From positions 342,005,484-342,069,483 of the forward strand of contig NC_061508.1 in assembly GCF_022539505.1 (NCBI RefSeq): 64,000 bases of DNA, written 5' to 3'. The notes under the pieces were generated by a model. It did not search any database and had not been told where the DNA came from. It saw only the letters and a program-made list of their open reading frames with translations. A program made the translations under genes and the position numbers. Positions within the stretch are counted from its first letter, which is position 1; each line of letters begins with the position of its first letter. This DNA comes from Lolium rigidum. Taxonomy: Eukaryota; Streptophyta; Magnoliopsida; Poales; Poaceae. Shown piece after piece: positions 22,411-33,946 of the stretch.

Positions 22411-23300
22411 TGTCCTTCTTGGTCAAGGGAGCAAGAAGAACACAAGGTAGGGCTTCAAAACCAAGAACTCCAAAAATTCCCAAACTAGTTGGAGAGGGAC
22501 CAAATCCTTCGGTGGAGATGTTCCAAGGGCCCCGATCTATAGTGTGGTGGAGTTTGGGGAAGTTCTTGTGGTGGGAAGTGCCTAGATCTTGATGGAGGTA
22601 TTGGGGACGCCGGCCATGGTGGTGTGGGAGTTGGGGAAGAATGAGGAAGATGACCCCAAGGGGTAACCCCCTCAAAAACATAACAGGTCGCGCGGCCGGT
22701 CGGGCGCTCGGTCGACCGGGCGCTGATCGGCCGGCCCGGCGCAAAGGCCGGTCCAACCGGGCCGGAGACCGGCCGGGCATTTGTGCCCAGCTTTGTCTAG
22801 TTTTGCCTCTTTTTGCCCCTATTCCGTGTGTAAATGTGTATGAATGCTCAGATGATGACATGTACATATAGATAGATAGACGATGATGAGATGAGCATAG
22901 ACATGGGGTGGGAAAACACAAAGTTCTCTAGGCATACCCATTGGAGTGAAAATGCAAACAAGATACAAATAGCTACAATGGGCATGATTCGAAGTATATC
23001 AAGAATCATAAAAGCATTTTGAAATAGGTTTGGCAATAAGATCATTTGGCCTTATATAATCAAATCAAGTTGTAATGAAGGCTCAATGAGGGGCGGGGGA
23101 TTACTCCCCCTATGTGAAAGCGCAAATGTCATGTGACCGCGAAGAGACATGCTTGGGTCCATATAATGACATTGGGTCTATTTATGTTGCACACATAGGT
23201 ATGCATCATACCAAGACATGGTAAGATGACTATCCCCATATGTGCTATGCCTCTAAGCTAGATAGCAAGATAAATGCAAGAATATAGTGCAAGAAGTTAA
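22411..23300 (-). other. Sirevirus spacer between pol and the 3' ORF
   Basis: No ORF recognised. A second CCGG-rich cluster lies at 22685-22780; another (22045-22160) lies in the predicted intron, which also holds three telomere-like CCCTAA units at 22303-22322. Confidence 0.6.
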
Positions 23301-24193
23301 TCAATCCAAGTTTTTAGGATCAAGAATACCAAGTTCTCCTCTCAAGTTAACAAAGCGGGCTTCATCCAAAGGCTTAGTGAAAATATCCGCCAATTGGTAG
23401 GTTGTTCCCACATGAGTGAGATCAATATCCTTATTGGCAACATGATCACGTAGGAAGTGATGGCGAATGTCAATATGTTTGGTGCGACAATGTTGAACCG
23501 GGTTGTTGGCGATCTTTATTGCACTTTCATTGTCACAAAGAAGAGGCACCGTACCAAGAGACACACCATAGTCTTTCAAGGTTTGCTTCATCCATAACAA
23601 TTGAGTGCAACAAGATGCCGCGGATATGTATTCGGCCTGGCGGTGGATAGGGCGGTGGAGTTTTGTTTCTTGGATGACCAACTCACCAATGACCGGCCAA
23701 TAAATTGGCAAGCCCCGGAGGTAGACTTCCGATCAACCTTATCACCGGCCCAATCGGAATCCGAATAGCCAATGAGTTCAAAGGTTGACCCCTTTGGATA
23801 CCATAGCCCGAGAGTAGGAGTGAGAACAAGGTATCTTAGTATCCGTTTGACCGCCACTAAATGGCTCTCCTTGGGAGCGGATTGAAAACGAGCACACATC
23901 CCTACACTTAGCATGATATCCGGCCTAGAGGCACAAAGGTAGAGCAAGGATCCTATCATGGAGCGGTATACCTTTATGTCCACATCCTTCTCACCGTCAC
24001 ATGAACCAAGTTGCCCCTTTACGGGCATGGGTGTCTTCATTGGACTCGCATTGGTCATGTTGAATTTCTTGAGCATGTCCTTCACATATTTTTCTTGAGA
24101 GATGAAGGTGCCTTTTGCAAGTTGCCTCACTTGGAAGCCTAGAAAGAACTTCAACTCTCCCATCATGGACATCTCAAATTTCCTAGTCATCAA
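23301..24193 (-). pseudogene. Sirevirus pol: end of reverse transcriptase and RNase H, frameshifted
   Basis: Continues pol in two further frames. The piece 23588-24193 has MGELKFFLGFQV, YRSMIGSLLYLCASRPDI and YSDSDWAGDKVDRKSTSG, the thumb/connection and start of RNase H. A second frame change inside the STA motif near 23640 leads into 23301-23711 with AEYISAASCCTQLLWMKQ, LLCDNESAIKIANNP, RTKHIDIRHHFLRDHV and a QLADIFTKPLDE end. With the break before YVDD, pol carries at least two frameshifts and cannot be made as one protein. Confidence 0.9.
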
Positions 24194-26622
24194 TAGCTCA
24201 AAAGCTTTGTTATGATTGGGGTTAGTTCCACCAAAGATAATATCATCAACATATATTTGACATATAAAGAGGCCACCCCTTTAACCCGCTTGGTGAAAAG
24301 GGTGGAATCGACCGTACCCATGCAAAACCCATCATGTAGTAAGAAATCCCTAAGGAACTCATACCAAGCACGTGGAGCTTGCTTGAGACCGTAGAGTGCC
24401 TTATGGAGTAAATACACGTGGTTGGGTCGGCATGGGTCTTCGAAACTCCGGGGTTGTGCCACATATGCGGTTTCTTTTAGGGGACCATTCAAAAATGCAC
24501 TTTTCACATCCATTTGATATAATTTGAAATTGTGGAAAGATGCAAATGCAAGCAAAAGACGAATAGCTTCAAGACGGGCTACCGGCGCAAAGGTATCCTC
24601 AAAATCCATACCTTCTATTTGGGCAAACCCTTGCGCCACTAACCTTGCTTTGTTTCGTATAACAATGCCATTTTCATCTTGCTTGTTCTTGAATACCCAT
24701 TTGGTCCCAATGACATTGATGCGATGATCCTTGGGTCTCTCAACTAGAGACCATACTTCATTGCGAGTGAAACACTCCAATTCTTCTTGCATGGCGATTA
24801 CCCAATCCGGATCGACCAAGGCTTCATGTACCTTGAGTGGCTCAAAACTAGACACAAAAGCATGATGTTGGCAATAAGTGATAAGTAATGCATGGTGTCT
24901 ACGAGTTACCACTCCTCTTGAAATGCTACCAAGGACTTGATCCACTTTCATGTCGCTTGCCCTTGTAGCGGCCTTGATCTTCCGAATGGTTCCTTCATGA
25001 TCAATGAATTCATCTCTTGCTAGTACTTGATCATGAGGGACCATTTGAGCTTGATCATGAGTTGAGGATGTTTCTTGATCGTCATCATGATCTTGCTCCA
25101 TGGAATGAGGATCTTCTTCTTGTTCTTCGGATTGTGACTCATCTTGAGTAGAGGATGGTTCTTGAGTTGCACATGATGGTTCGGCTTGAGTTGAGCTAGG
25201 CTCCACTTGTGGCGTGCTTGAAACATCTCCTCCATCATCTTGACCATCATTATGAACCTCCATGGGCCGGATGTGTCCAATGCCCATATGCTTGATGGCA
25301 CTAGATGGATCATCATCATTACCTGCAACACATGGAACAACTTGCTCCACTCGGGAGCCATTATCCTCCAAGAACACCACATCACAAGATACTTCAATGG
25401 TCCCGGAGGATCGGTTGTAGTATCTATAGGCGTGAGAGTTCTCCGCATATCCAACAAATATACCCTCTATGGTTCTAGTTTCAAATTTACCGAGCTTTCC
25501 TTTGTTGTTCTTAACAAGGCATGTGCATCCAAAGACACGAATATATGTGACATTAGGCTTGTTACCGGTAAGGAGCTCGTATGGGGTTTTGTTGTGGAGG
25601 GGACGGAGGAAGAGCCGGTTGGAGTAGTGGACGGCCGTAGAGATGGCTTCTCCCCAAAAGTTGTGGGGTGAGTTGAATTCACTCAACATGGTTCTTGCCA
25701 TCTCAATGATAGTCCGGTTCTTCCTTTCAACAACACCGTTTTGTTGAGGGGTGTATGGCGCCGAAAACTCATGCTTGATGCCCTCATCATCAACAAACTC
25801 TTGCATAGTGTAGTTCTTGAACTCGGTGCCATTGTCGGTCCTAATTGCCTTGATCTCGGATTCATACATACGTTGAGCTTTCTTGGCAAAGGTGATGAAC
25901 TCTCTATGGGTCTCGTCCTTAGTCTTGAGGAGAAAGACCCAAGAGTATCTTGAGTAATCATCAACAATGACAAGTCCATACTTGCTCCCACCAAGGGTAT
26001 CATAATGTGATGGCCCAAAGAGATCCAAATGAAGGAGCTCCAAAGGCCTAGATGTGGAAACAATACTCTTGATGGGATGCTTCTTCTTGAGTTGCTTTCC
26101 GGCTACACATGCACTACAAACACGATCTTTCTCAAAAGAAACGCCGGTTAGTCCCACAATATGCTCACCCTTTAGGAGTTGTTTAAGATTCCTCATGTTA
26201 ACATGACCAAGGCGGCGATGCCACAACCAACCTTCGTCATGCTTGGCCGCCATTAGACATGTGGAGAAGGAGGGGCTCTCTTTCGAGAGGTCAACCACAT
26301 AAAGGTTGTTCTCCACATATCCAACAAGGACCAATTTGAGATTGTCACTCCTAAAGACTTGCACATAATATTTAGTGAAATATGAATTGTAACCGGCATC
26401 GGCAAGATGATATATAGAAAGTAAGTTATAGCCAAGGTGTTCAACAAGCATAACCGTCTCAAGGCACAAATCCTTAGAGATTGCTACCTTGCCATACCCA
26501 AGTACCTTTCCCTTTGAGTTGTCACCAAAGGTGATGCTTGACTTCTTGTTGATATCTTCAATGAATTGATCAAGCACACCTTTTCCTCCGGTCATATGAT
26601 TGGTGCATCCACTATCAAACAC
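24190..26622 (-). pseudogene. Sirevirus pol: protease remnant, integrase and most of reverse transcriptase
   Basis: The first codons show the aspartic protease motif ([11 protein letters not shown]); the frame can extend upstream to a TAG with no further protease sequence obvious. The integrase zinc finger is H135, H140, C169, C172 (WLWHRRLGH ... CSACVAGKQ). The catalytic core is D200, D263 and E299, the last two 35 residues apart. An acidic Ser/Gln-rich linker precedes the reverse transcriptase ([44 protein letters not shown]). A one-base loss just before the catalytic YVDD box (about 24245-24290) ends this frame; the box itself is present in the next frame. Confidence 0.9.
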
Positions 26623-26657
26623 CCATTTTGGACCACCGGAGGAATACCCCTACAAAA

Positions 26658-29033
26658 TCAAGTAGAGGATTTAGGAACCCATCGATTAATGGGTTCCTTT
26701 GCAATGGCAACAATATCTTTTGGTACCCAAATTGAGTACTCTCTATAAGCATAGCCATTAGGAGGGCCAACATAGTTAGCATAAACATCACCATAATAAT
26801 CAACAAATAGTGCATAGTGATCGTTTGGCCCCGTGCGGTCACCACTAGTGGCTTTGCCCCTTGAGGCTTTGCCATTATTAGTGACCTTCTTGTTCTTATC
26901 TTGAGCGGGTTTCTCCTTCTTGTAGTGGTTCTTCTTGTGAGACTTGGGAACATATCCAAGTCCATACTTTTGATTGTTTGACCTTTGCTTACTCAAGAGG
27001 TCATCCAATCCCATCTTGTTCTTGGCGGTGGTGAACTTTGCAAGTTCCTTTGTTAACCTAACATTTTCCTCAAGAATAGATGCATGCTCACAAGAGGATT
27101 CATTAGGATGATAGTCGAGACCATACTTAGTCACCAAAGATTCAAGATATGCATTGGTCTCAACATGCAAAGAGAGTTCCTCTTGTAAACGAACATGTTC
27201 CTCAACAAGCTTAGCATGCTCACTAGTAAAAGATGTAGGGGGACTAGCATGCTTTTCAACAACAATGGGATCCTTCATTGATTCAAGTGCTTTCATGTAG
27301 GTTTCTTGAAGTAGGTCATGGTTCTCTCCAAGTTTCTTGAGCTCATCCTTTACAAGCTTGTTAGCTCTTTCAAGGTGGTCAAGATCCCTAGTGAGAGAAG
27401 CATGAGCAACTTCAAGTTCCTCCTTTGAGGAATGGAGCACTTGAGTCAAAGATTGAGCCCTATCAATAGTTTCTAGATCCTTAACTTTATCAAGTTCATA
27501 GGTTTCAATTTGTTGCTTAAGGCCTTGAGATATGCACCTTTCGGTTTTTAGCTCTTGTCTTAGGAGATTGAATCTCCGTTCCTTTTCATCCAATTGATAT
27601 TCTAATTCCTCAATGGACTCATCCTTTTCTTTGAGAGAGTCCATCAAGAAATCAAACTTGACAAGAGCTTTACCACGAAGGGTGCATCTAACATTGTAAA
27701 GTTCCTTAAGCACATTTAGTTCATCTTGATTTTCATTTTCATCATCAAGAACACTAGATAGGGAAGGTGGAGGTTCCATTACCTTGGTTTCCCTTGCCAT
27801 AAGACAAGAGCCTATGATTGTAGAGGAGGAAGAGTCATCGGAGTCATCCTCTTGAGTGATTCTTGCCATGAAAGAGGAACCAACATCATTCTCCGTGGAG
27901 TAGTCCTTGGAGTAGTCATATGTGAAGAGTGACCCGGGCTTGGAGTAAGCCAAACCGGCCACCCCGGCCTCCTTCTCCTCATCTTCTTCCTCATCATCGG
28001 ACAAGTACTCGGCTCCAACAAAAGCTCTTCCCTTGTTCTTCTTGAATCGATCGTTGATTGGGTTTGGCTTTAATCTTGGCTTGACCCCTTTGATGAATCT
28101 TGGCTTGTCTACCCTTTTCTCATAAGGGCACTCATTTGCAAAGTGGCTATCTTCATCACAATTGTAGCAAGTTCTCTTCTTCTTCTTGTCATTGAGAAGT
28201 GTAGGAAACTTTCCCTTGTACTTCTTGGCAAAGAAGGCAAAGTCGGTGGCGATGTCACTAGTTGAAGTCATCTCCTCATCTTCTTCAATTTCATATTCTT
28301 CTTCTCCTCCATGGTCAGCTCTAGCCTTGAGGGCAAGGTTGTGTGACGCTTCAAGATTGTGTGAGGCTTCATCAACACGGTTCATTGCCTTGAGCCTCTT
28401 TCCGGCTTTGGCCATGTTTTCATTGGCGGCCACATAGGAGACTAGATCATCGGAGTTGAGATCGGCACTCTTGGTCATGATTTGCAAGTTGAGTCCAAGG
28501 TTGGTGTCTTCTTGTTTGACGGCAATCATAGCAATGACCTTGGATTTTATGAAGGCTTCGTTCATCTCGAATCCGTCATTGTATTTCTCAGCACCAAGAC
28601 CCTTGACCCTTACTTTCAGAGCACCAAGCCTAGCATAGGCATCGAATACGGATTCTCCATCTCGAATCATGAACGGGTAGGCCTCTTGCTTTGCAGTCTC
28701 ATAGAGAGATGATTGGATCAAATCGGTTCCCTCTTGGAGTACTACGATCCGATCCCACAACTCTTTAGCGGAGACAATGTCATCAACTTGATCTAGAAGC
28801 TTGCGGTTGATGCCACTTCTAATCTTGTCACGTGCGGATGCATTGAGTTGACGGTTGTAGAACTCGGTGGAGGTCAACCGAGTAGGATCTTGTGGCTCCC
28901 GATGTCCATGAACAATGAGCTCCCATAGCTCCACACCGCAGCTGCGAATATGAGATTCCATAGCAGATTTCCAATGAGGAAAGTGAGTTCCATCGTAATG
29001 GGGAACGGTCCCACTATGGTTTATATGAGGCAT
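26658..29033 (-). CDS. Sirevirus gag, 791 aa
   Basis: A single open frame. The N-terminal part (residues about 10-230) carries the copia gag fold signature (HYDGTHFPHWKSAMESH, AKELWDRIV, and a GLNLQ segment). A CCHC zinc knuckle lies at residues 289-302 (CYNCDEDSHFANEC), expected to bind RNA. After an acidic stretch, residues about 420-660 form long charged heptad-like helices (KEKDESIEELEYQLDEKERR and following), predicted coiled coil. Large coiled-coil gags are typical of Sireviruses and support particle assembly. The stop at 26658-26660 separates it from pol, which lies in another frame. The leader 29034-29320 holds an open stretch starting MDKLFEGLDEDSNLS in other frames, perhaps a frame-broken N-terminal extension. 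Confidence 0.9.
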   Translation of the reverse strand: MPHINHSGTVPHYDGTHFPHWKSAMESHIRSCGVELWELIVHGHREPQDPTRLTSTEFYNRQLNASARDKIRSGINRKLLDQVDDIVSAKELWDRIVVLQEGTDLIQSSLYETAKQEAYPFMIRDGESVFDAYARLGALKVRVKGLGAEKYNDGFEMNEAFIKSKVIAMIAVKQEDTNLGLNLQIMTKSADLNSDDLVSYVAANENMAKAGKRLKAMNRVDEASHNLEASHNLALKARADHGGEEEYEIEEDEEMTSTSDIATDFAFFAKKYKGKFPTLLNDKKKKRTCYNCDEDSHFANECPYEKRVDKPRFIKGVKPRLKPNPINDRFKKNKGRAFVGAEYLSDDEEEDEEKEAGVAGLAYSKPGSLFTYDYSKDYSTENDVGSSFMARITQEDDSDDSSSSTIIGSCLMARETKVMEPPPSLSSVLDDENENQDELNVLKELYNVRCTLRGKALVKFDFLMDSLKEKDESIEELEYQLDEKERRFNLLRQELKTERCISQGLKQQIETYELDKVKDLETIDRAQSLTQVLHSSKEELEVAHASLTRDLDHLERANKLVKDELKKLGENHDLLQETYMKALESMKDPIVVEKHASPPTSFTSEHAKLVEEHVRLQEELSLHVETNAYLESLVTKYGLDYHPNESSCEHASILEENVRLTKELAKFTTAKNKMGLDDLLSKQRSNNQKYGLGYVPKSHKKNHYKKEKPAQDKNKKVTNNGKASRGKATSGDRTGPNDHYALFVDYYGDVYANYVGPPNGYAYREYSIWVPKDIVAIAKEPINRWVPKSST

Positions 29034-29309
29034 GGGTGAAGTGTTTCGGGATAGCTATGGTCAACCTCATGGAAGGATTCTTTAGAAGCCGAAGCCCCAC
29101 TAAGAGTTCCACCCGCGGTTAGGTTCTTAAGCATGGCAGTCATTTCGTCATTTGGTTTTGTAGCTCATCCTCCTTTTTCTTCTTCTCGGCATCATATGCC
29201 AAGAATCTAGATTTCATCTCTTTAACCGAAAGGTTAGAGTCTTCATCTAGACCCTCGAAGAGTTTATCCATCTCACTCTTAAGGCGGTGAAGCCCTTAAT
29301 AAGAGTCCA

Positions 29310-29322
29310 GGCTCTGATACCA
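29310..29322 (-). other. Primer binding site (initiator Met tRNA)
   Basis: TGGTATCAGAGCC on the minus strand, two bases inside the 5' LTR. This word is complementary to the 3' end of plant initiator Met tRNA and primes minus-strand DNA synthesis in most copia elements. Confidence 0.93.
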
Positions 29323-29324
29323 AT

Positions 29325-30641
29325 TGAAAGTATAGAGATGGTAAACCTAGAGGGGGTGAATAGGTTTCTACAAATTTTAATTCTTTCTTTGCAATATTAG
29401 GCTTTGCGGAATATAAAGATGAGCCTAGTGCAAACTAGGTGAAGCAACCTATATGAGGATACAACTAACTCAAGCACGAAGGCTCTCACAGAGCAGTTAA
29501 ATCACAAGTAAGGAGTTCGGTTAGAGATAACCGATAGCACGCGGAGACGAGGATGTATTCCCGTGTTCCCTTGCTTTGCAACAAGGTACGTCACGTTTGG
29601 AGGAGTGGAGGTCCCACGAAGGATTCCCGCGCCACGAAGGCTCACCCTATTCTCCGGAGCCTATCCCACGAAGGAATAGCTCACTCACTTGTGGTAGACT
29701 TTGAGGTAGCCTCCAAACCTTCACAATCTTGCCCGGAGCAAATCCACAGTCCGGATGCTTCCGGACTCCTCTTGCCCACCTAGGGTTTCCAAGGAACCCT
29801 AGGAAGCAAGCTTCTCAATGAATACAAGGGGGAATGAGATTTGGCTTGGTAGAACGGTAGATCGGGTCCTCCTCTAGTGATTCCCTGGAGGGATTTGAGT
29901 TTGGGTGGAGGAGGAGGGAGATCTGAGGCTTTTGGTGTTTCTAGCAATGGAGTAGGAGAGAGAGAGCTCAAGAACAGTTTATAGTATGTTGCCTAACCCT
30001 TCCAAGGTAGAAGAAGGGGTATTTATAGTGTTCTTCAAAATCTGGCCGTTGGTCAACTTGCCACATCAGATTTTCTTCGAGGAATCCGGTTGACCGGGTT
30101 TGGCGCCGGGCTGTCCGGTTCATAGTCCGGTCAGACCGGGCTCTCGACCGGGCCGGCCGGTTTCAACCGGAGCAGGAACCGGAGCTTGACCGGAGGAGCT
30201 TCTGGGCTTACTGGAATGCGCCCGGATGGCACAAGCGCGAAATCCGGTTGACGCCGGGGGCAGCCGGTTGGTAGCCCGGTCCGACCGGGACGGTGACCGG
30301 ACGCTCCGGTCCAAACCGGGCTGGAGACCGGGCGGCGACCGGAGGCCTTGCCCCCCTTTACTGGATCCTGCCCGGATGGCACAAGCGCCAGAGCCGGTCC
30401 GAACCGGGCTGGCCGGTGCCGGGCCGGTCCGACCGGGCCGCCGACCGGCCGGACACTGAGAAAATCTCGTTGATTCTTTCGTCGAATTGGGGGGTCTCCA
30501 TTGCCTTCTTCTTCCATTGATACACCTTTATACCTCTTTGGCTAATACCTGGGAATCATCTTGTAGCAAAGTATTAGTCCAAATACACTAGCACGGTGTC
30601 ATTGTTACCAAAATAATGGATAAGGGTAAAATACCCTTACA
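29325..30641 (-). mobile_element. Sirevirus 5' LTR
   Basis: Same start and end words as the left LTR. Roughly a dozen differences were counted by eye over 1.31 kb, several being C to T changes at CG sites and one-base length changes in G or C runs. Confidence 0.95.
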
Positions 30642-31188
30642 ATGAGTATTAATTCGCCGTGGCTAATTCGTGGGGAGGAGAATGGACGCTGGCGGCGGCG
30701 GAGGAAGACGAACAGAGTCTAAGAAGAACGTCCAGCGAGTTGGCAATCAAGCGAGTATATCCCGTATACAATGTGACATACGGATGTCCAGCCCATGTGT
30801 TCTATTTCATGTTTTACAGCCCATGTAGTCCGAAGCATGGCAAAGCAAAAGAGCTCATATCGGTCCGAAGCTATGCGAAGCAACGCGCGACGAAGTGTAC
30901 GGAAACTGGGTGACGTGGCTTCATCACGTACATGCAGGAAATTCATGTAGCAGGATTAGGAATTAAGGCCCGAATTGGTAACAGTTTTCAGCATTAATTA
31001 GGAAGAATTCAATAGGAAGACCAATCCTCCTTTGCCTGGTTTGGAAGAGGAAATAACGGTAGTAGTACATGTACATGATGACGTGGAAGAATTTCTTAGG
31101 TGGCAGGTTGTGATTGCTCAATGATGCTTGATGAGGTGGACACCTTGCATGTGCAGGAAAATGGGATCACCTATTAAGAATAGAAAGA

Positions 31189-33290
31189 TTACATGGGGTT
31201 ATTTTAAAACTAGATTTTGAAAAGGCGTATGATAAAGTTAAGTGGTCTTTCCTACAGCAGACACTCAGGATGAAAGGTTTTTCTCCAGAGTGGCGCGCTC
31301 TAATAAATGATTTTGTGTATGGAGGTAGTGTCGCAATCCGGGTTAATGATGACACCGGCCACTATTTCCAAACACGAAAAGGGTTACGCCAAGGGGATCC
31401 GTTATCACCGATGTTGTTTAACATTGTAGCGGATATGCTGGCTATACTCATAGAGCGGGCCAAGGCTGATGGCCAGATTGAAGGAGTGATTCCACATCCG
31501 GTTGATGGTGGTTTATCTATACTTCAATATGCCGACGATACAATTCCGTTTATGGATCATGATCTTGAAAAAGCTCAAAATCTGAAATTAATTTTGGCGG
31601 CTTTTGAGCGAGTTGTCGGGATTAAAAATCAATTTCCATAAAAGCGAATTGTTCTGTTTCGGTGATGCCCAAAACGATACGGCTCGTATACAGAGTTGTT
31701 TGGTTGCGGGCAAGGCCAATTTCCTATTCGTTATTTGGGTATTCCGATTCATTATCGGAGGCTTACAATCGCGGAATGGAAATTAGTGGAAGAAAGATTA
31801 CAAAAACGCCTTAGTAGTTGGAAAGGTAAATTGTTGTCCCTGGGAGGAAGATTGGTACTCATTAATTCGGTACTCACAAATATGGTACTGTATATGTTAT
31901 CATTCTTCATCCTACCGAAAGGAATTCTGCATAAACTCGATTACTATCGATCCAGATTCTTTTGGCAAGGGGACAGCGAGAAAAAAAAATATCTACTGGT
32001 TAAGTGGAGTATAGTTTGTAGTCCCAAAGATCAAGGAGGGCTTGGAGTTCATGACCTGGAGGTCAAGAATTTAGCTCTTCTGGGTAAATGGCTGTTTAAG
32101 CTACTTACTGAGGATGGGAGTTGGCAAACTATTCTTCGGAGAAAGTATATCGGTTCGAAGACATTATCCCAAGTGGTTTGGAAACCTGGGGATTCTCACT
32201 TCTGGGCTGGTCTTATGGCGACAAAAAATGTATTCTTTCGCCATGGTACTTTCTCAATCAGGAATGGAGCACAGATACGGTTCTCGGAAGATGCTTGGCT
32301 AGACAATGCACCCTTAAGTGAACAATATCCTGCTCTGTATAGGATTGCTCGTCGCCAAGGTGATAAAATTGCTACTGTAATGGCTACCTCACCTCCGAAT
32401 GTGACGTTCAGACGGGTTTTACTTGGACAAAGACTTGTGGCATGGAATACCCTAATTCAACGGCTCGGAGATATTCATTTATCACCTGAACCAGACGAAT
32501 TTAGATGGAACCTTCATGTAGATGGTACCTTTTCCGTAAAAAAATTCTACAATGCGATCCTTCTTTCTGACTTACCAGTTGACAACAATAAGAAGATTTG
32601 GAAGATGAAGATACCATTAAAAATTAAATTTTTTGGATGGTATCTTCGTCGTGGGGTTATTCTCACCAAAGACAATCTTGTTAAGCGGAATTGGCATGGA
32701 AGTACACGGTGTGTTTTTTGTCATCAGGACGAAACAATCAAACACTTATTCTTCCAGTGCCAGTTCGCGAGATCTATATGGTCTCGTCATCCAAGTAGCG
32801 TCTACCTTGTATCCTCCGACTAGTGTCGCCAATGTCTTTGGCAATTGGCTTCATGGTATAGATTCAAGATTTAAGTTGCTTCTTAGGGTGGGGGCGCTAG
32901 CAGCTTATCCGGGCGCTTTGGCTATGTAGAAATGACAAGATCTTTAATGACAAAAATTGTTCTTTGTTGCGGGTCATCTACGGATGTACGGGTATTCTCC
33001 GTTCATGGTTACCTCTACGGCGAGTGGAGAACCGACGGCTATTTACGGAGGTCTCGTACACGGTTGGAGGCTACGGCGAGGGATACTTTTTCCCTACATG
33101 GATGGCAGCATAGTCTACGGATAGATGCCCCACCTACGCTTTAGGCGTATATGATTCATCGTTCCGATATGTATCTCGCCTAGTTTTTATTATTTATCCT
33201 TTTGGACTTGAGACAACAAAACGGCTGTGTGCATCCTGATTATGCAGAGGCTGGATGTAATTACTTATTAAAGTAATAAAGCATCCTTTA
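31189..33290 (+). pseudogene. LINE (L1 clade) ORF2, 3' part: reverse transcriptase palm to zf-RVT and 3' UTR
   Basis: Resumes the LINE after the Helitron. KLDFEKAYDKVKWSFL carries the first catalytic Asp, followed by GLRQGDPLSPMLFNIV and LQYADDT (the second catalytic pair), RYLGIPIHYRRL, and LLSLGGRLVLINSVL. The C-terminal zf-RVT region reads IWKMKIPLKIKFFGW ... CVFCHQDETIKHLFFQCQFA. Frame changes near 31600, 31700 and 32790 break it. After a stop at about 33142 the 3' UTR runs to an A-rich end (ATCGAAAATAAAATG, about 33290). The target duplication could not be identified. Confidence 0.92.
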
Positions 33291-33625
33291 TCGAAAATAA
33301 AATGAATCACAGTGCAGAATTCGACGTTTCAGGAGCATGATTCCAAACTCGCGCTGACTGTACGGGTGCCAATCGATCCATGGTCTACTTAGTCAGCGTC
33401 GATCCTAGTTGGATCGGAAAATTGGAACGGGGAGACACACATTTGGCAGAAGGTACGACTGGTACGTACGGCTCAGTTTCATTGGCACGTTTCTCCTTCC
33501 CGTGCTAGCTGGGCTATGGCTAGTTCGACCATGCACGTTAGGTTCGGTACTTGGGTGTACATGCCACGCACGCCGAGGCCTATTTTCCACGCAGGAGCAC
33601 ATGGCGTGCCTCAAATGAAATCAAG

Positions 33626-33651
33626 TTCCGTTCCAAAAAAAAAAAAAAGTA
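33626..33651 (+). mobile_element. Tail-only retroposon insertion (26 bp)
   Basis: TTCCGTTCC followed by 14 A and GTA is bracketed by AAATGAAATCAAG (33613-33625) and AAATGAACTCAAG (33652-33664), a 13-bp duplication with one mismatch. Duplication copy 2 has a single AAATGAAATCAAG here (53889-53901), the empty site. Confidence 0.7.
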
Positions 33652-33946
33652 AAATGAACTCAAGTACGTGGGGGACTGGAGGACGTTGATCGAGCGAGGA
33701 CAAATTTCACGTCCGATTTACACAACAGTTCAGTGCAGTGCTCCTTGTCGATGGTTCATGGGAGTTTGCAATGGGCAGGCAGCATGATGTACATAAAATC
33801 GACGTGCCACGTGCATGCATGACTTGCTAGCTAGGGAGAGCACTAATACGTAACTTCACTCCAGTGACAAAATTGCAGTCTTAAGGGTTAGTACGTACCA
33901 AAAGATTATGCCTACCTAACTAGCTCATGACTTTGATTCTATATTA

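Larger units (their letters stand above)
18598..30641 (-). mobile_element. Sirevirus (Ty1/copia) LTR retrotransposon, 12.0 kb, nested in the Helitron
   Basis: Two LTRs of 1.31 kb in TG...CA form enclose gag, pol and a third ORF, all on the minus strand. ATGAG is duplicated on each side (18593-18597, 30642-30646). A primer binding site for initiator Met tRNA follows the 5' LTR (29310-29322). Size, large gag with a CCHC knuckle, extra 3' ORF, repeated polypurine tracts and CCGG-rich palindromic clusters all match the Sirevirus genus. The LTRs look about 99% identical by eye, so insertion is recent, yet pol is frameshifted. Confidence 0.95.
17544..31188 (-). mobile_element. Non-autonomous Helitron inserted in the LINE (body about 1.6 kb, split by a Sirevirus)
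   Basis: On the minus strand the element begins TCTTTCTATTCTTAATAGG (31188 downwards) and ends with the GC-rich GCAGCAACGCGCGGGGTATC followed by ATCTAG (CTAG at 17544-17547). It lies between an A (17543) and a T (31189) of the LINE with no target duplication, as Helitrons do. Removing it restores the LINE reading frame from HSKK to LHGVILKLDFEK. The two body parts are 17544-18597 and 30647-31188. They carry no Rep/helicase ORF and no gene fragment I recognise. Confidence 0.85.
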
